A DNA stretch of 64,000 nucleotides from the NCBI GenBank assembly GCA_020073215.1, contig JAIQFO010000020.1, forward strand, positions 22,432 through 86,431, given 5' to 3'. Under the pieces are notes generated by a model. The model was not told the DNA's origin. It worked only from the letters and a program-made list of their open reading frames with translations, and did not search any database. The DNA is from Terriglobia bacterium. Its GTDB lineage: Bacteria > Acidobacteriota > Terriglobia > Terriglobales > Acidobacteriaceae. The translations under genes and the position numbers were made by a program. Numbering within the stretch: position 1 is the stretch's first letter; each line of letters starts with the position of its first letter. This document shows, piece after piece, positions 36,313 through 45,162 of the stretch.

Positions 36313-37171
36313 GTTGGTGCACCCCGTGGAAGTTCCGGTCGAAATTTCGAACCAGGTCCCACACCCTGGCATCAGGATAGAACGTTAGGCGGCGAATGGG
36401 AACCCTGTCGACGAACTCGCACGCGGTGGCGAAGAGCTTTTCCACCAAGCCACGGTCTTCGGCGAAAAACAGAATATTGCGCATGAGGCGGCGCGCGCCT
36501 TCCGCCGCCGGCACCTCCGCGACGCGGTTCTCCGGGCCCTGTTCCAGAAAAAACAGAGCCGAGACCGGGGCGTCGCAATTCTCACCGACCTTGGCCAGTT
36601 CTCCGGCGAATGGAGTGCCGAACGCCCGGTACCCGCGGTCGCTCGGGCGGTCGTTGCTCGGACGTACGTTGCTCGGACGTACGTAGGAAATTTCGTCGGT
36701 AAGCAGGGTGATGTCCGCTGGTGCCAGCCTCGTCATCGTGGTTTTGCCCGCACCCGATACGCCCGAAAACAGATACGCCCGGCCATCGCAAATCGCGCTG
36801 GCCGAGTGCAGCAGGAATCCTCCGCGCTCGGCAAGAATCAGGCTGTGCACAATGCGCAGCACCGAATCGACGGAATAAGGGTTGGCATCTTGCCGCACCC
36901 TGCCCTGTCCGGTGCAGGGGTTCCAGCGGGCGTGGAAGTCTCCGCGCCGCAGGATCCACTCGTCGCCTTCGCGGCGGACCTGAACGTCATCGTCGGAAGC
37001 CGGTCCCGCACTGGTGAGGTCAAACTCCAGCGCAAACTCGGGACGCGAAGAGCTCAGGAATCCTTCATAACGCTGGCGCAGAAGATTGAGGAAGCCTTCG
37101 TCCGAGGTGGACAAGGCAATCGGAATTCCCCCGATCTCGACGCACGCCACGTTTCGAAGCCCGCCTATCAC
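36305..37171 (-). CDS. HPr kinase-like P-loop protein of the RiPP-like cluster
   Basis: 288 aa. It resembles HprK in its P-loop, LFSGVSGAGKTTMTRL, followed by a conserved LLTDEISYV. HprK-like proteins in lasso-peptide and PqqD-linked clusters can phosphorylate the peptide, but that role is not proven here. The start at GTG 37171 overlaps the S26 gene stop as GTGA; ATG 37321 would overlap that gene by 154 bp. Odd: VRPSN-VRPSN-DRPSD, a short tandem duplication (36635-36683), lies just after the DEIS motif. Confidence 0.78.
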   Translation of the reverse strand: MIGGLRNVACVEIGGIPIALSTSDEGFLNLLRQRYEGFLSSSRPEFALEFDLTSAGPASDDDVQVRREGDEWILRRGDFHARWNPCTGQGRVRQDANPYSVDSVLRIVHSLILAERGGFLLHSASAICDGRAYLFSGVSGAGKTTMTRLAPADITLLTDEISYVRPSNVRPSNDRPSDRGYRAFGTPFAGELAKVGENCDAPVSALFFLEQGPENRVAEVPAAEGARRLMRNILFFAEDRGLVEKLFATACEFVDRVPIRRLTFYPDARVWDLVRNFDRNFHGVHQHV

Positions 37172-37716
37172 AAGACTCCCGGCTCTGCGGCAGTTGCGGA
37201 CCTTCGAGATTCGTCCGCCGTTACCCTCCGTCGGCTGTGAAGTTTCAGAGCGAGGCGGCGTGCCAAGGTGCAATGACAGAGCAGCATTCCCAGCGCGCGT
37301 GAGCAGTTCGCGCCAATCCAATTTACATCTAACCCAGTGCGCAAAGCAGCCGCAGAGGCGCCTGGCCTTTCGTCAGCCCAGCTCACCAACCGGCCCAGCA
37401 ACGCATCGGGAGGAAACGAATCCGAGCGAGGCACGGAATCGCCGCGCAGCAGGAAGCCATTCGCCGTGCACGGGGCAACCAGGCGATGGAGGAACAGGCG
37501 GTCTTCGCGCAGCGCCAACACGATCTCACCGGGGCGGACATCTTCGGGCGAGCAGCCTTCGATCTCGACCATATCGCCCGGCCAAAGACGGGGCAGCATA
37601 CTTTCCCCGTGAACGCGCAGACGCAGATGACCATGTCCACGCAGAGCGTCCGCCACCAATGCGATACGTGCCGCGCTCCACCTCGAATGCGCCGCACTTG
37701 TGGTGCCTTCCAGCAT
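37168..37716 (-). CDS. S24/S26-family (signal peptidase I-like) peptidase
   Basis: 182 aa. The catalytic Ser motif is VHGESMLPRLWPGDMVEI, followed by DVRPGEIVLALREDRLFLHRLVA, the box that normally supplies the general-base Lys; here Arg/His are prominent and the Lys is not obvious. No N-terminal membrane anchor is apparent, unlike classical Lep. The ATG directly abuts the stop of the precursor-like peptide (TAA-ATG), implying coupled translation and suggesting it trims that peptide's leader. Confidence 0.75.
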   Translation of the reverse strand: MLEGTTSAAHSRWSAARIALVADALRGHGHLRLRVHGESMLPRLWPGDMVEIEGCSPEDVRPGEIVLALREDRLFLHRLVAPCTANGFLLRGDSVPRSDSFPPDALLGRLVSWADERPGASAAALRTGLDVNWIGANCSRALGMLLCHCTLARRLALKLHSRRRVTADESRRSATAAEPGVL

Positions 37717-37899
37717 TTAGGAAGTCTTCTTCGACAAATTACATTGATGACGAGTGTCGTGGACGAGTTTGCCGCACGATAGAGCGATGGTCTCGAATAC
37801 CCGTTCGTAGCGGAACGCCGGCTTCTGGTAAACCTTCTTGGCCTTACCGAGGTTATCCAGGTCCTGCTGTTTCTGGCGAGGAGCCTGATCTCTGGTCAT
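37717..37899 (-). CDS. Candidate RiPP precursor peptide (60 aa)
   Basis: A basic, Gln-rich leader-like first half contains KKVYQKPAF, matching the YxxP leader motif that PqqD-like domains bind in lasso-type precursors. The second half (ETIALSCGKLVHDTRHQC) has two Cys 12 residues apart and ends NLSKKTS. It is the first small gene of a peptidase / HprK-like / PqqD / radical SAM set, with stop and next start touching. The core boundary and modification are unknown. No strong ribosome-binding site is visible. Confidence 0.68.
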   Translation of the reverse strand: MTRDQAPRQKQQDLDNLGKAKKVYQKPAFRYERVFETIALSCGKLVHDTRHQCNLSKKTS

Positions 37900-38026
37900 A
37901 GTTGGTCAAGCCAGAACGAAAACCGGCTTATCCCCCAGTTTTTGGTACGAATGAACGCAGTGTACTACACGTCTTTCCCCGGTGCCAACCAACTAACCAG
38001 CAACTTAGAAGAGCAAATCAAAATAC

Positions 38027-38827
38027 TCAATAGAATGAAAGAGTTCCATTTTGCCGGGCTCGCCGCAAACTTAGCGACAGGCCGGCCAGGGCAAGTGGAA
38101 GCAAGACCACGCTAAACCCTGCGAGGACCGCAAGGGTTCGAACTAGCGCAGTCATTGATTGTCCTTCAATCAGCGCCCGGCGCATTCCGTCGATGGCATA
38201 AGTGAGAGGAACGGCGCGCGCGAGAAGTTCGAGCGGGTGGGGCAAGCTCTGGATCGGGAACATGGTTCCGCTCAGAAACCAGAGCCCGGAACCGAGCAGC
38301 CACAGCACGGCCGAACCTTTCTGGAACGCGACCTGCAGCGCAGCCGCGGCGACCCCCAGGGCCAAGGCGATGGCCAGAGAAAGAGCCAATACTGCCACGC
38401 ACGAGAAGAAGTTGGCGTGGGTCGATGCCCGGAAAACCGCCACCCCCGCGAAAAGATAGACCAGCAGATTGACCAGGTTTCCGGCAAAGGCGGAAATGGA
38501 GCTGAGGATAACGAGTTCAGACGGGGCGGTCGAGGTCGTCATCAGAACTTCCAGGGTCCCTGTCTGTTGCGCTTCCTGCACTGCGCCCAGGAAGCTTTGG
38601 GCGCTCATGACGAAGAAGGTATAGATGCCGGTGCCGACCAATAGAAAAGGAAAATACTCGACGCCGCCAGGTCGAAAGCCGGGACCGATGGCGCGCGACA
38701 GAAAATAAAAGGCCGCGAGTTCCGTGAACACTCCGACCAGCACCACAATGAAACCGCTGCGGTGGCGGACGGCTGTCAGCAGATCGCGCCGCAGGATGGC
38801 ATAGAGCTTATCGATGGTCGAAGTCAT
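38027..38827 (-). CDS. ABC-2 type transporter permease
   Basis: 266 aa with about six membrane helices (YPFL..FFVMSAQSFLGAVQEA; LVNLLVYLFAGVAVF; LALSLAIALALGVAAAALQ; AVLWLLGSGLWFLSGTMFPIQ). The SGTMFPIQSLP region is a hallmark of ABC-2 exporters. It is 107 bp downstream of the matching ATPase gene and 127 bp upstream of the precursor-like peptide; the probable job is export of the modified peptide. ATG 38827 is chosen over 38854. Confidence 0.85.
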   Translation of the reverse strand: MTSTIDKLYAILRRDLLTAVRHRSGFIVVLVGVFTELAAFYFLSRAIGPGFRPGGVEYFPFLLVGTGIYTFFVMSAQSFLGAVQEAQQTGTLEVLMTTSTAPSELVILSSISAFAGNLVNLLVYLFAGVAVFRASTHANFFSCVAVLALSLAIALALGVAAAALQVAFQKGSAVLWLLGSGLWFLSGTMFPIQSLPHPLELLARAVPLTYAIDGMRRALIEGQSMTALVRTLAVLAGFSVVLLPLALAGLSLSLRRARQNGTLSFY

Positions 38828-38833
38828 AGAGGA

Positions 38834-38930
38834 TTTGTAATTTGTAATTTCCAAATTGTAATTTCAAGCATGGGCACGGTGTGCGACAAATTCCGAAACA
38901 CAGTTGCAAATTACAAATCACCTATCGCAA
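38834..38930. repeat. AT-rich inverted repeat between transporter genes
   Basis: GATTTGTAATTTGTAATTTCC near 38834 is mirrored by GCAAATTACAAATC near 38906-38919. The same TTTGTAATTT block is directly repeated on the left side. It could slow or terminate transcription between ATPase and permease genes. Confidence 0.45.
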
Positions 38931-38934
38931 TTCT

Positions 38935-39720
38935 TTAGCGCTTGAGCACGGCCTCATCAATTTCACCGGTCATGCGAAAGTAGAAAGACCGCAGAACCTC
39001 GGCGCTTTCGCCGTCGCTCACCGGGCGGTCGGCGAGCAATTCGCCGCGATGCAACAGAAGCAGGCGGTCGGCAACGGCGGCCGCCTCCGCGAAATTGTGA
39101 GTGGCAAGCAGAACCGTCGTCTCTTGCCGTGCCAGGCCACGAATCGTCGCCCAGAAGTGCGCCGTGGTGGCGGCGTCGAGGCTGCGGGTCGGTTCGTCGA
39201 GCAACAATACGCTGGGGTGCTTGACCAGGGCGCGCGCAATCCCCAGTCGCTGGTACATGCCGCTGGAGAATTTCATGACCAGCGTGTCGGCCTGATCTTC
39301 AAGACCGGTATCGCGGAGAACTTCGTTGATTCTTAGCGCGCGGTCGCGGCGCGACACTTCGTCAAGTGCGGCAAAGAAATCCAGGTTCTCGCGAGCCGAG
39401 AGACGAGGGAAAAACGAGCGCTCCGCCGCGACTGCGATGCCGACCTGCCGCCGCACTTCTCCGGCGTTGCGTCGCGCATCGAAGCCGCCCACGCGCACCG
39501 TTCCGGCATCGGGCAGCAGCATGGTCGAGATCAGCTTAAGCGCCGTAGTTTTTCCGCTGCCATTTGGGCCCAGTACCACCAACACCTCGGCGCGGGCAGC
39601 CGAAAAAGAAACGTCTCTTAAGGCAATGGTTTCACCGCCCCGTTCCCTCCCCAGCCAATTGAACAGAGCTGGACGATGGTGAAAGATCTTGCAAACGGAT
39701 TCGAAGACGATTCGGTCCAT
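38935..39720 (-). CDS. ABC transporter ATP-binding protein
   Basis: 261 aa. Walker A LGPNGSGKTTALKL, signature FSSGMYQRLGIARAL (the usual LSGGQ is replaced by SSGM), Walker B SVLLLDEPTRSLD and the H-loop LATHNF. It pairs with the downstream ABC-2 permease. ATG 39720 (MDRIVFESVC) is chosen; the frame extends upstream to 39885, but that would overlap the divergent nucleotidyltransferase-like gene. The signature change is shared by many drug/peptide ABC-2 exporters. Confidence 0.88.
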   Translation of the reverse strand: MDRIVFESVCKIFHHRPALFNWLGRERGGETIALRDVSFSAARAEVLVVLGPNGSGKTTALKLISTMLLPDAGTVRVGGFDARRNAGEVRRQVGIAVAAERSFFPRLSARENLDFFAALDEVSRRDRALRINEVLRDTGLEDQADTLVMKFSSGMYQRLGIARALVKHPSVLLLDEPTRSLDAATTAHFWATIRGLARQETTVLLATHNFAEAAAVADRLLLLHRGELLADRPVSDGESAEVLRSFYFRMTGEIDEAVLKR

Positions 39721-39847
39721 AAAAGCGGGACAACGAAAGCGTGAACTAAACTTCGGGCGTGCTGAGGACTCTGTATTATAGTGGCGATTCGCGATCCCAT
39801 TGGTTCCGGCTTGCAGTCGCTTGTCTATCCGTCGGGACCCGCCGTTC

Positions 39848-41047
39848 ATGACCGAAGTCTTGCCTACATCTCCTGCGTCAAGCACCGTGCCGCAGGGGGG
39901 AAACGAATTCGAGTTCTTGTGCGCGCTGACTGGCGTGGAGTTGGGTCAGGCGCGTGTCGAGCGGATTGCGAACTGGAATCTCTCAAAACTCGACTGGAGC
40001 GAAGTCCTTCGCTTGGCGGAGCACCATGGAGTGGTTCCGCTCGCGGCGCGGAATCTGATCGAACATCGCTGCGTTGAAAGCGGTCGCGGCCTTCCGGGGG
40101 AAATTGAGCGCTCGCTGCGATCTGCGTACGATGCGAACCTGCGGCGCAGCCTGTGGTTCACCGCCGAACTGGCGCGCATCATGCAGTACTTCGAGCGCGG
40201 GCAGTTGCGCGCAGTCCCGTACAAAGGGCCAGTGCTGGCGCAATCGGCCTACCGCGACGTGGGTCTGCGAAGTTTTTCCGATCTCGACTTCTTGCTTTCT
40301 CCCGCCGACTTCAACCGAGCGAAGCAGCTTCTTGCGGAAATCGGATATCGTCCTTCCGCGCATTTCACTCCGGCCGTCGAGCGATTGTGGCTGCGTAAAG
40401 GCTACGAGCGTTCGTTTGACAGCGCGGTGGGGCCGAACCTGGTGGAACTGCAGTGGGCGTTGCTGCCGCATTTCTATGCCGTGGATCTGCGTGTAGAGGA
40501 TCTGCTCGCGCGCGCGGGAAACACCGTCGTGGGCGGATGTGAAGTGCCTTGCCTGTCTCCCGAAGATTCGCTCCTGATGCTGTGTCTGCATGCCGCCAAG
40601 CATCTTTGGACGCGGTTGATCTGGCTTGCAGACATTGCGGAGACTTTGCGATCCCAGACCATCGACCACGCGCGCGTGTTCTCTCGAGCGCGCTCTCTGG
40701 GGATCGTGCGTATTCTCGGCGTCAGTTTCTGGCTGGCGAAGAACGTGCTTCGGGCGGAGCTTCCGAAAGGCGCAGAGGAAACGATTGCGGCCGATCCTCG
40801 GGTGCCCGTTCTCGGCAGCGAATTTGCCGGCCGACTGGCTCGGGGCGCGGCGTATGACTTCGAATCGACGGAATACTTCCGCCGGGTCATGAACCTGCGC
40901 GAGCGGCGCGGCGATCGTTGGCGATATCTCTGGCGGCTGGTCTGGACTCCGGGCGCGGGAGATGTTGCAGCGGTGCGATTGCCGGAAGCGCTTTTTCCTT
41001 TTTATCGAATCGTTCGGGTGGGCCGGCTGATACGGAAGCTTTACTGA
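39848..41047 (+). CDS. Nucleotidyltransferase-like protein (NTP_transf_5 type) of the RiPP-like cluster
   Basis: 399 aa. The central block AVPYKGPVLAQSAYRDVGLRSFSDLDFLL carries the DxD (SDLDFL) of uncharacterised nucleotidyltransferases (PF14907-like). This family is often found beside PqqD-like and HprK-like genes in lasso and other RiPP clusters; adenylylation or other tailoring of the peptide is an inference. It is divergent from the ABC ATPase across 127 bp, which probably contains both promoters. ATG 39848 is chosen over an upstream TTG at 39800. Confidence 0.78.
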   Translation: MTEVLPTSPASSTVPQGGNEFEFLCALTGVELGQARVERIANWNLSKLDWSEVLRLAEHHGVVPLAARNLIEHRCVESGRGLPGEIERSLRSAYDANLRRSLWFTAELARIMQYFERGQLRAVPYKGPVLAQSAYRDVGLRSFSDLDFLLSPADFNRAKQLLAEIGYRPSAHFTPAVERLWLRKGYERSFDSAVGPNLVELQWALLPHFYAVDLRVEDLLARAGNTVVGGCEVPCLSPEDSLLMLCLHAAKHLWTRLIWLADIAETLRSQTIDHARVFSRARSLGIVRILGVSFWLAKNVLRAELPKGAEETIAADPRVPVLGSEFAGRLARGAAYDFESTEYFRRVMNLRERRGDRWRYLWRLVWTPGAGDVAAVRLPEALFPFYRIVRVGRLIRKLY

Positions 41048-41077
41048 AAACTGATAGTTGAAAGCTGACAGCTGGGT

Positions 41078-43294
41078 TTAGTGCGTTTCTCCGTCCCCAG
41101 GCGCAACGTCTGGCGTGTCAACTTTCTTCTGCGCAACCCCCGTGTTCGCTGGCGCCGGCGCCGCCGGAAAATCACCGGGCTCCTTGCCGGCCAGCGCGAC
41201 GTTCATAAACTGCATCCAGATGGGTAGGGCGGCGCGGGCTCCGGTCTCTTTTTCGCCTAGCGATTTCTTTTCGTCGTAGCCAATCCACACGCCGCAGGTG
41301 AGCGTCGGAGAAAAGCCCACGAACCAGGCGTCGGTGAAATCGTTGGTCGTTCCGGTCTTGCCCGCCAGCGGATACGGCATTCTGGCGGCTGCGGCCGCGG
41401 TACCGTGAAGCACGACCTCGCGCAACATCGAAGTCATGATGCGCGCGGTGCGCGAACTGATGGCGTCCTTAATGTCGGAAAAGTCCTCTTCCAGAATGCG
41501 GCCTTCGTAGTCGGTCACCTTGGTGATATAGCGCGGGGCGACGCGTACGCCGTCGTTGGGGAACACGCTGAAGGCTGAGGTCTGCTCGAGGGGCGTGATT
41601 TCCGCCGAGCCGAGCGCCACCGGAAGATAGGCGGGAATATTCGCGGTAATGCCGAAGCGGTGGGTGTAATCGATCACCGTCTTGATGCCGACGTGGTCGG
41701 CAAGCTTGAGCGCGGGAATGTTTCTGGACTGGGCTAGCGCACGCCGCAGCGTGATCGTGCCCTCAAATTTTTCGTCGTAGTTGTGCGGCGAATAAGGCCC
41801 GGAGGCGGTTTGAAAAGTTACCGGCGCGTCCAGAATCGTGTCGTCGGGGCTGCCGCCCTGGTCGATCACGGCGGTATAGACGTACGGTTTGAACGACGAC
41901 CCAACCTGGCGCAGCGCCTGCGTGGCGCGGTTGAATTTGGAGAGATTGAAATCGCGGCCGCCGACCATGGCCTTGATCTCTCCGGTCGCGTTATCAATGG
42001 CGACGAGCGCCCCTTCGGCCCCTGAATCCTGCTCCAGGCTGACCCGCGCTTTTCCACTTGCATCGAGCGCGAGCACTTTGAGGTAAACGATGTCGCCCAC
42101 ATGGAGCATGCCGGGAGGCTTGAGCTTCAGCTTCGTCCATGCCACCTCGGCCTGCGAAAGCGTGGCCTTGTGCTGCCCGAAGCGGACTTCCGCGGCGCCT
42201 GGTGAGACTTGTGTCACGAGCGCGTGCATGTACCCGTTTACTTCGGGCTCACCATCCCAATCCGGATCTTCGTACGCGTCGAGTTTTTGCCCCTGAGCAA
42301 TCACGTTCACGAGCTTGCCGTGCCAGCCGTGGCGGCGCTCGTAGGCGGCGAGGCCGTCGAGCAGCGCCTGGCGCGCCGACTTCTGCAGATCCATATCGAG
42401 CGACGTGTAAACCCGCAGGCCGCCCTCATGCACCTGGTCGCTGCCATACTTCGCTTCGAGGTAGCGCCGGATTTCTTCCACATAGTGCGGAGCCAGCGAG
42501 TTCGGATCTTTCTGCAGGTTGAGCGGGATCGGCTTGCTCTTTGCGTCCGCCGCTTGTGCGGCGGTGATCTTACCGTCCTCAAGCATGGCATTGAGCACGA
42601 GGTTGCGCCGCTTGACCGCGCGTTCCGGATGGGCAATCGGCGAGTAATACTGTGGCGCTTTGGGCAGTCCCGCAAGCAGCGCGGCTTCTTCCAGTTTCAG
42701 TTGCTTGGCCGGTTTGCTGAAATAGTATTCCGAGGCGGCTTCAAAGCCGTAGGCGCCGTGGCCGAGGAAGATCTGGTTGGCATAGAGCGTGAAGATCTGC
42801 GGCTTGGTAAAGCGGCGCTCGATCTGGATGGCGAGCAACGCCTCCTGCACCTTGCGATAAAACGAGCGGTCGGGCGAGAGAAACAAATTGCGGGCCAGTT
42901 GCATGGTGAGCGTGGACGCTCCCTGGACTTTCCCGCCGAATTCAATATCCCGATACGCCGCGCCTGCGATGCGCCAGATGTCGATGCCCGAGTGCCGGTA
43001 GAAATCCTTGTCTTCGATCGAGATCAGCGCATTGCGGAGAACCTCGGGGTAATCGTCATAGGTGGCGATGACGCGGCGCTGGAGCGCAAAGGTGCCGATG
43101 ACTCGCCCTTGTCCGTCATAGAGTTCGGTAACGGAGATGGGACGGTACCGTTCGAGTTGCTCGACCTGGGGCAGGTCGGTCGAGTAGACCAGAAGCAGCC
43201 CAACGGCCGCGCCCACCGCGGCGGAGAGCAGGGCGAGGAATCCGAACAGGACGAGTCCCACTAACTTTCGTCCGCCAATTTTTATCGTCAGCAA
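41078..43294 (-). CDS. mrcA: Penicillin-binding protein 1A (bifunctional glycosyltransferase/transpeptidase)
   Basis: 738 aa class A PBP. One N-terminal membrane anchor (LVGLVLFGFLALLSAAVGAAVGLLL). The GT51 domain has ALISIEDKDFYRHSGID, GASTLTMQLARN and KAPQYYSP. The transpeptidase domain has the acyl Ser in QVGSSFKPYVYT, SRN in AQSRNIPAL and AGKTGTTND. It polymerises and crosslinks peptidoglycan outside the inner membrane. The Pro/Ala-rich C-terminus is a low-complexity tail. It converges with the nucleotidyltransferase-like gene, 30 bp apart. Confidence 0.94.
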   Translation of the reverse strand: MLTIKIGGRKLVGLVLFGFLALLSAAVGAAVGLLLVYSTDLPQVEQLERYRPISVTELYDGQGRVIGTFALQRRVIATYDDYPEVLRNALISIEDKDFYRHSGIDIWRIAGAAYRDIEFGGKVQGASTLTMQLARNLFLSPDRSFYRKVQEALLAIQIERRFTKPQIFTLYANQIFLGHGAYGFEAASEYYFSKPAKQLKLEEAALLAGLPKAPQYYSPIAHPERAVKRRNLVLNAMLEDGKITAAQAADAKSKPIPLNLQKDPNSLAPHYVEEIRRYLEAKYGSDQVHEGGLRVYTSLDMDLQKSARQALLDGLAAYERRHGWHGKLVNVIAQGQKLDAYEDPDWDGEPEVNGYMHALVTQVSPGAAEVRFGQHKATLSQAEVAWTKLKLKPPGMLHVGDIVYLKVLALDASGKARVSLEQDSGAEGALVAIDNATGEIKAMVGGRDFNLSKFNRATQALRQVGSSFKPYVYTAVIDQGGSPDDTILDAPVTFQTASGPYSPHNYDEKFEGTITLRRALAQSRNIPALKLADHVGIKTVIDYTHRFGITANIPAYLPVALGSAEITPLEQTSAFSVFPNDGVRVAPRYITKVTDYEGRILEEDFSDIKDAISSRTARIMTSMLREVVLHGTAAAAARMPYPLAGKTGTTNDFTDAWFVGFSPTLTCGVWIGYDEKKSLGEKETGARAALPIWMQFMNVALAGKEPGDFPAAPAPANTGVAQKKVDTPDVAPGDGETH

Positions 43295-43457
43295 AGGGCA
43301 GGCTTCACGGTTTCAAAGTTGCAACGTTTCCATGGTAGCAAAGGCATAGAAACTGTTTCACCGCCGAGACGCCGAGAAAAGCTGTTGCTTGCCGTCTTGT
43401 CTCACGGGGCGAGTGAAATGGGGGGCCGTTAACTTTTCCGATGGTGCTGACAAACAG

Positions 43458-43508
43458 CAGGTCCTTCGCTGCGCTCAGGATGACAAATTTATTCAATGAC
43501 AAATTCAT
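43458..43508. repeat. Half copy of hairpin repeat A; rest of the 335-bp gap is featureless
   Basis: CAGCAGGTCCTTCGCTGCGC, then TCAGGATGACAA, matches the right arm of the 673-754 repeat; ATGACAAATT then recurs once. The interval 43295-43629 otherwise holds no convincing gene. Confidence 0.5.
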
Positions 43509-43629
43509 GAGACGACCTTGACGTCCTCCAGGTCAACGACAACGTCTAAGTTCTCCCGACGAAGAAAATCGCCCGCCGAGGCGAGCGATTCGCAATCTTG
43601 AAACCTTGAAACTCTGAAACCTACTTTTC

Positions 43630-44856
43630 TTATCCCTTCGATTCCCGGTTTTTCAACACTTCCAGCGCCTTGTTCAGTTGCTCGTCTTCCTGGTTCTTCG
43701 GCTTCACTTCTTTCTTCTCGTTGGGTGGCGCCGTCTGGTCTTCGTCGGGTAACCCACCGTCGTCGTCCGCAGTGTCGGCGATCAGGACGTTGGGTGTAAC
43801 GGCCGCATCTTGAATTGCTTTTCCGCTGGGCGAGTAATACTTCGCGACCGAAAGAATCAGGGCGGAGTTATCCTGCATCTCGATCAGTTTCTGCACCGAG
43901 CCGTCGCCGAAAGTTTTGTCTCCCACCACGTCGCCGCGAGCGTTTTCCAGGATCGCGGCGGCCACAATCTCCGCTGGTCCGGCTGTGCCACGATTCACCA
44001 ACACCGCCACGGGAAGCTTGGTGATGTCCTTGGCGGGATCGGCGTTAAACGCCTGGCGCGGAAATTTCTGTCCCTGCAGGTAGGTGATGGTGCCATGGTC
44101 AAGGAAAAGATTGGCGGCGGCAACGCCCTCCGCTTCGACGCCACCGGCGGAGTTGCGCAGGTCAAGCACAAGCTTCTTCGCTCCCTGCTTCTGCAGATCG
44201 CGAATCTTGGCGGCGAGTTCCTGCGACTTGCCTTCGGGGAATGCATCCACCTGAATGTAGCCGACGTTATCGGCCAGCATTTTTTCGGCGACGGGCGGGA
44301 TGGCGACCACGTCGCGCGTGACCACAATCTTTTGCGGTTCGGCTCGCCGCGGCCGGACCACCGCCAAGTTGATGGTGGATCCAACCTCGCCCGACAGCCG
44401 GCTGTGAATCTCAGCCAGCGACATTTCGTGCGTGCTCTTGCCCTCGATGGACTCGATGATGTCGGAGTTCTCGATGCTGGCCTTGTCCGCCGGTCCTCCA
44501 GGAATCACCGCCACCACGGCCGCGTATCCGAAGCGCTTCGAGACGGTGGCGCCGATATCGGCCTTGCCATCGTTCTTCATCGTCTTGTAGCGCTTGTACT
44601 CGGCCGCTGAAAGGTAGCTGGAATTCGAGTCGAGCGATTCCAGCAGGCCGTGCAGCGCGCCGTCGGTGACACCCGCGATATTGGGCTCTTCGACGTATTC
44701 GAGACGGATGCGCGACAGCACTTCGCTGTACACCGACAACTGGCGATACGCGCCGTCATTCGAAGAGGCGCGAACGTTGACGAAACCGCCCACGATGGTG
44801 AACAGCAGAATCGCCAGCGAACTGGCAAGGATGGTGATCTTTAACTTCGTTGACAT
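43630..44856 (-). CDS. S41 (CtpA/Prc-like) protease homologue, apparently catalytically inactive
   Basis: 408 aa. An N-terminal signal/anchor helix (ITILASSLAILLFTIVGGFV), a PDZ domain (ATVSKRFGYAAVVAVIPGGPADKA) and an S41 peptidase core. The usual active site SASASE...FGKG is changed: the Ser position reads RGTAGPAE (Gly) and the Lys 25 residues later reads TFGDGSVQ (Asp). The PDZ and substrate-groove features remain, so it may bind or scaffold peptides rather than cleave them. ATG 44856 is chosen; upstream codons to 45054 look noncoding. Confidence 0.85.
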   Translation of the reverse strand: MSTKLKITILASSLAILLFTIVGGFVNVRASSNDGAYRQLSVYSEVLSRIRLEYVEEPNIAGVTDGALHGLLESLDSNSSYLSAAEYKRYKTMKNDGKADIGATVSKRFGYAAVVAVIPGGPADKASIENSDIIESIEGKSTHEMSLAEIHSRLSGEVGSTINLAVVRPRRAEPQKIVVTRDVVAIPPVAEKMLADNVGYIQVDAFPEGKSQELAAKIRDLQKQGAKKLVLDLRNSAGGVEAEGVAAANLFLDHGTITYLQGQKFPRQAFNADPAKDITKLPVAVLVNRGTAGPAEIVAAAILENARGDVVGDKTFGDGSVQKLIEMQDNSALILSVAKYYSPSGKAIQDAAVTPNVLIADTADDDGGLPDEDQTAPPNEKKEVKPKNQEDEQLNKALEVLKNRESKG

Positions 44857-45102
44857 AATTTGATCTTCGCTCTTTATTGGGTCTTCACTATTGGATCGGC
44901 TTTTTCTGGCCGGGCTTTCCCGAGGAACTAGTGCTTCATTATAGACGGTTTGATGCTGAGATCGGAGGACAAGCTTCTCGGGGCAATGCCTTGGGTAATG
45001 TAAGAAGTGCAGACTGCAAGACAGGCCCATCCCCCCTCTATTAGAATCACTCACTTAGCGGCCCGGTAGCGAAGGTCGCGAGGACAGACGTTGCTCGGCC
45101 TG

Positions 45103-45145
45103 GACGGGCGAGAGCCTGTCCTGAGCTTGTCGAATGGACGCCCGT
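45103..45145. repeat. Palindromic element, intergenic copy of the cca-type insert
   Basis: GACGGGCG (45103-45110) and CGCCCGT (45139-45145) enclose AGCCTGTCCTGAGCTTGTCG, the reverse-oriented core found inside cca. The rest of 44857-45162 has no visible gene. Confidence 0.65.
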
Positions 45146-45162
45146 TGCTCCACGGGCACGGG

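Noticed and set aside
36313..36372. Longer PqqD-like start at 36372
   Set aside because: It overlaps the HprK-like coding end by 68 bp, whereas ATG 36312 leaves an 8-bp operon overlap.
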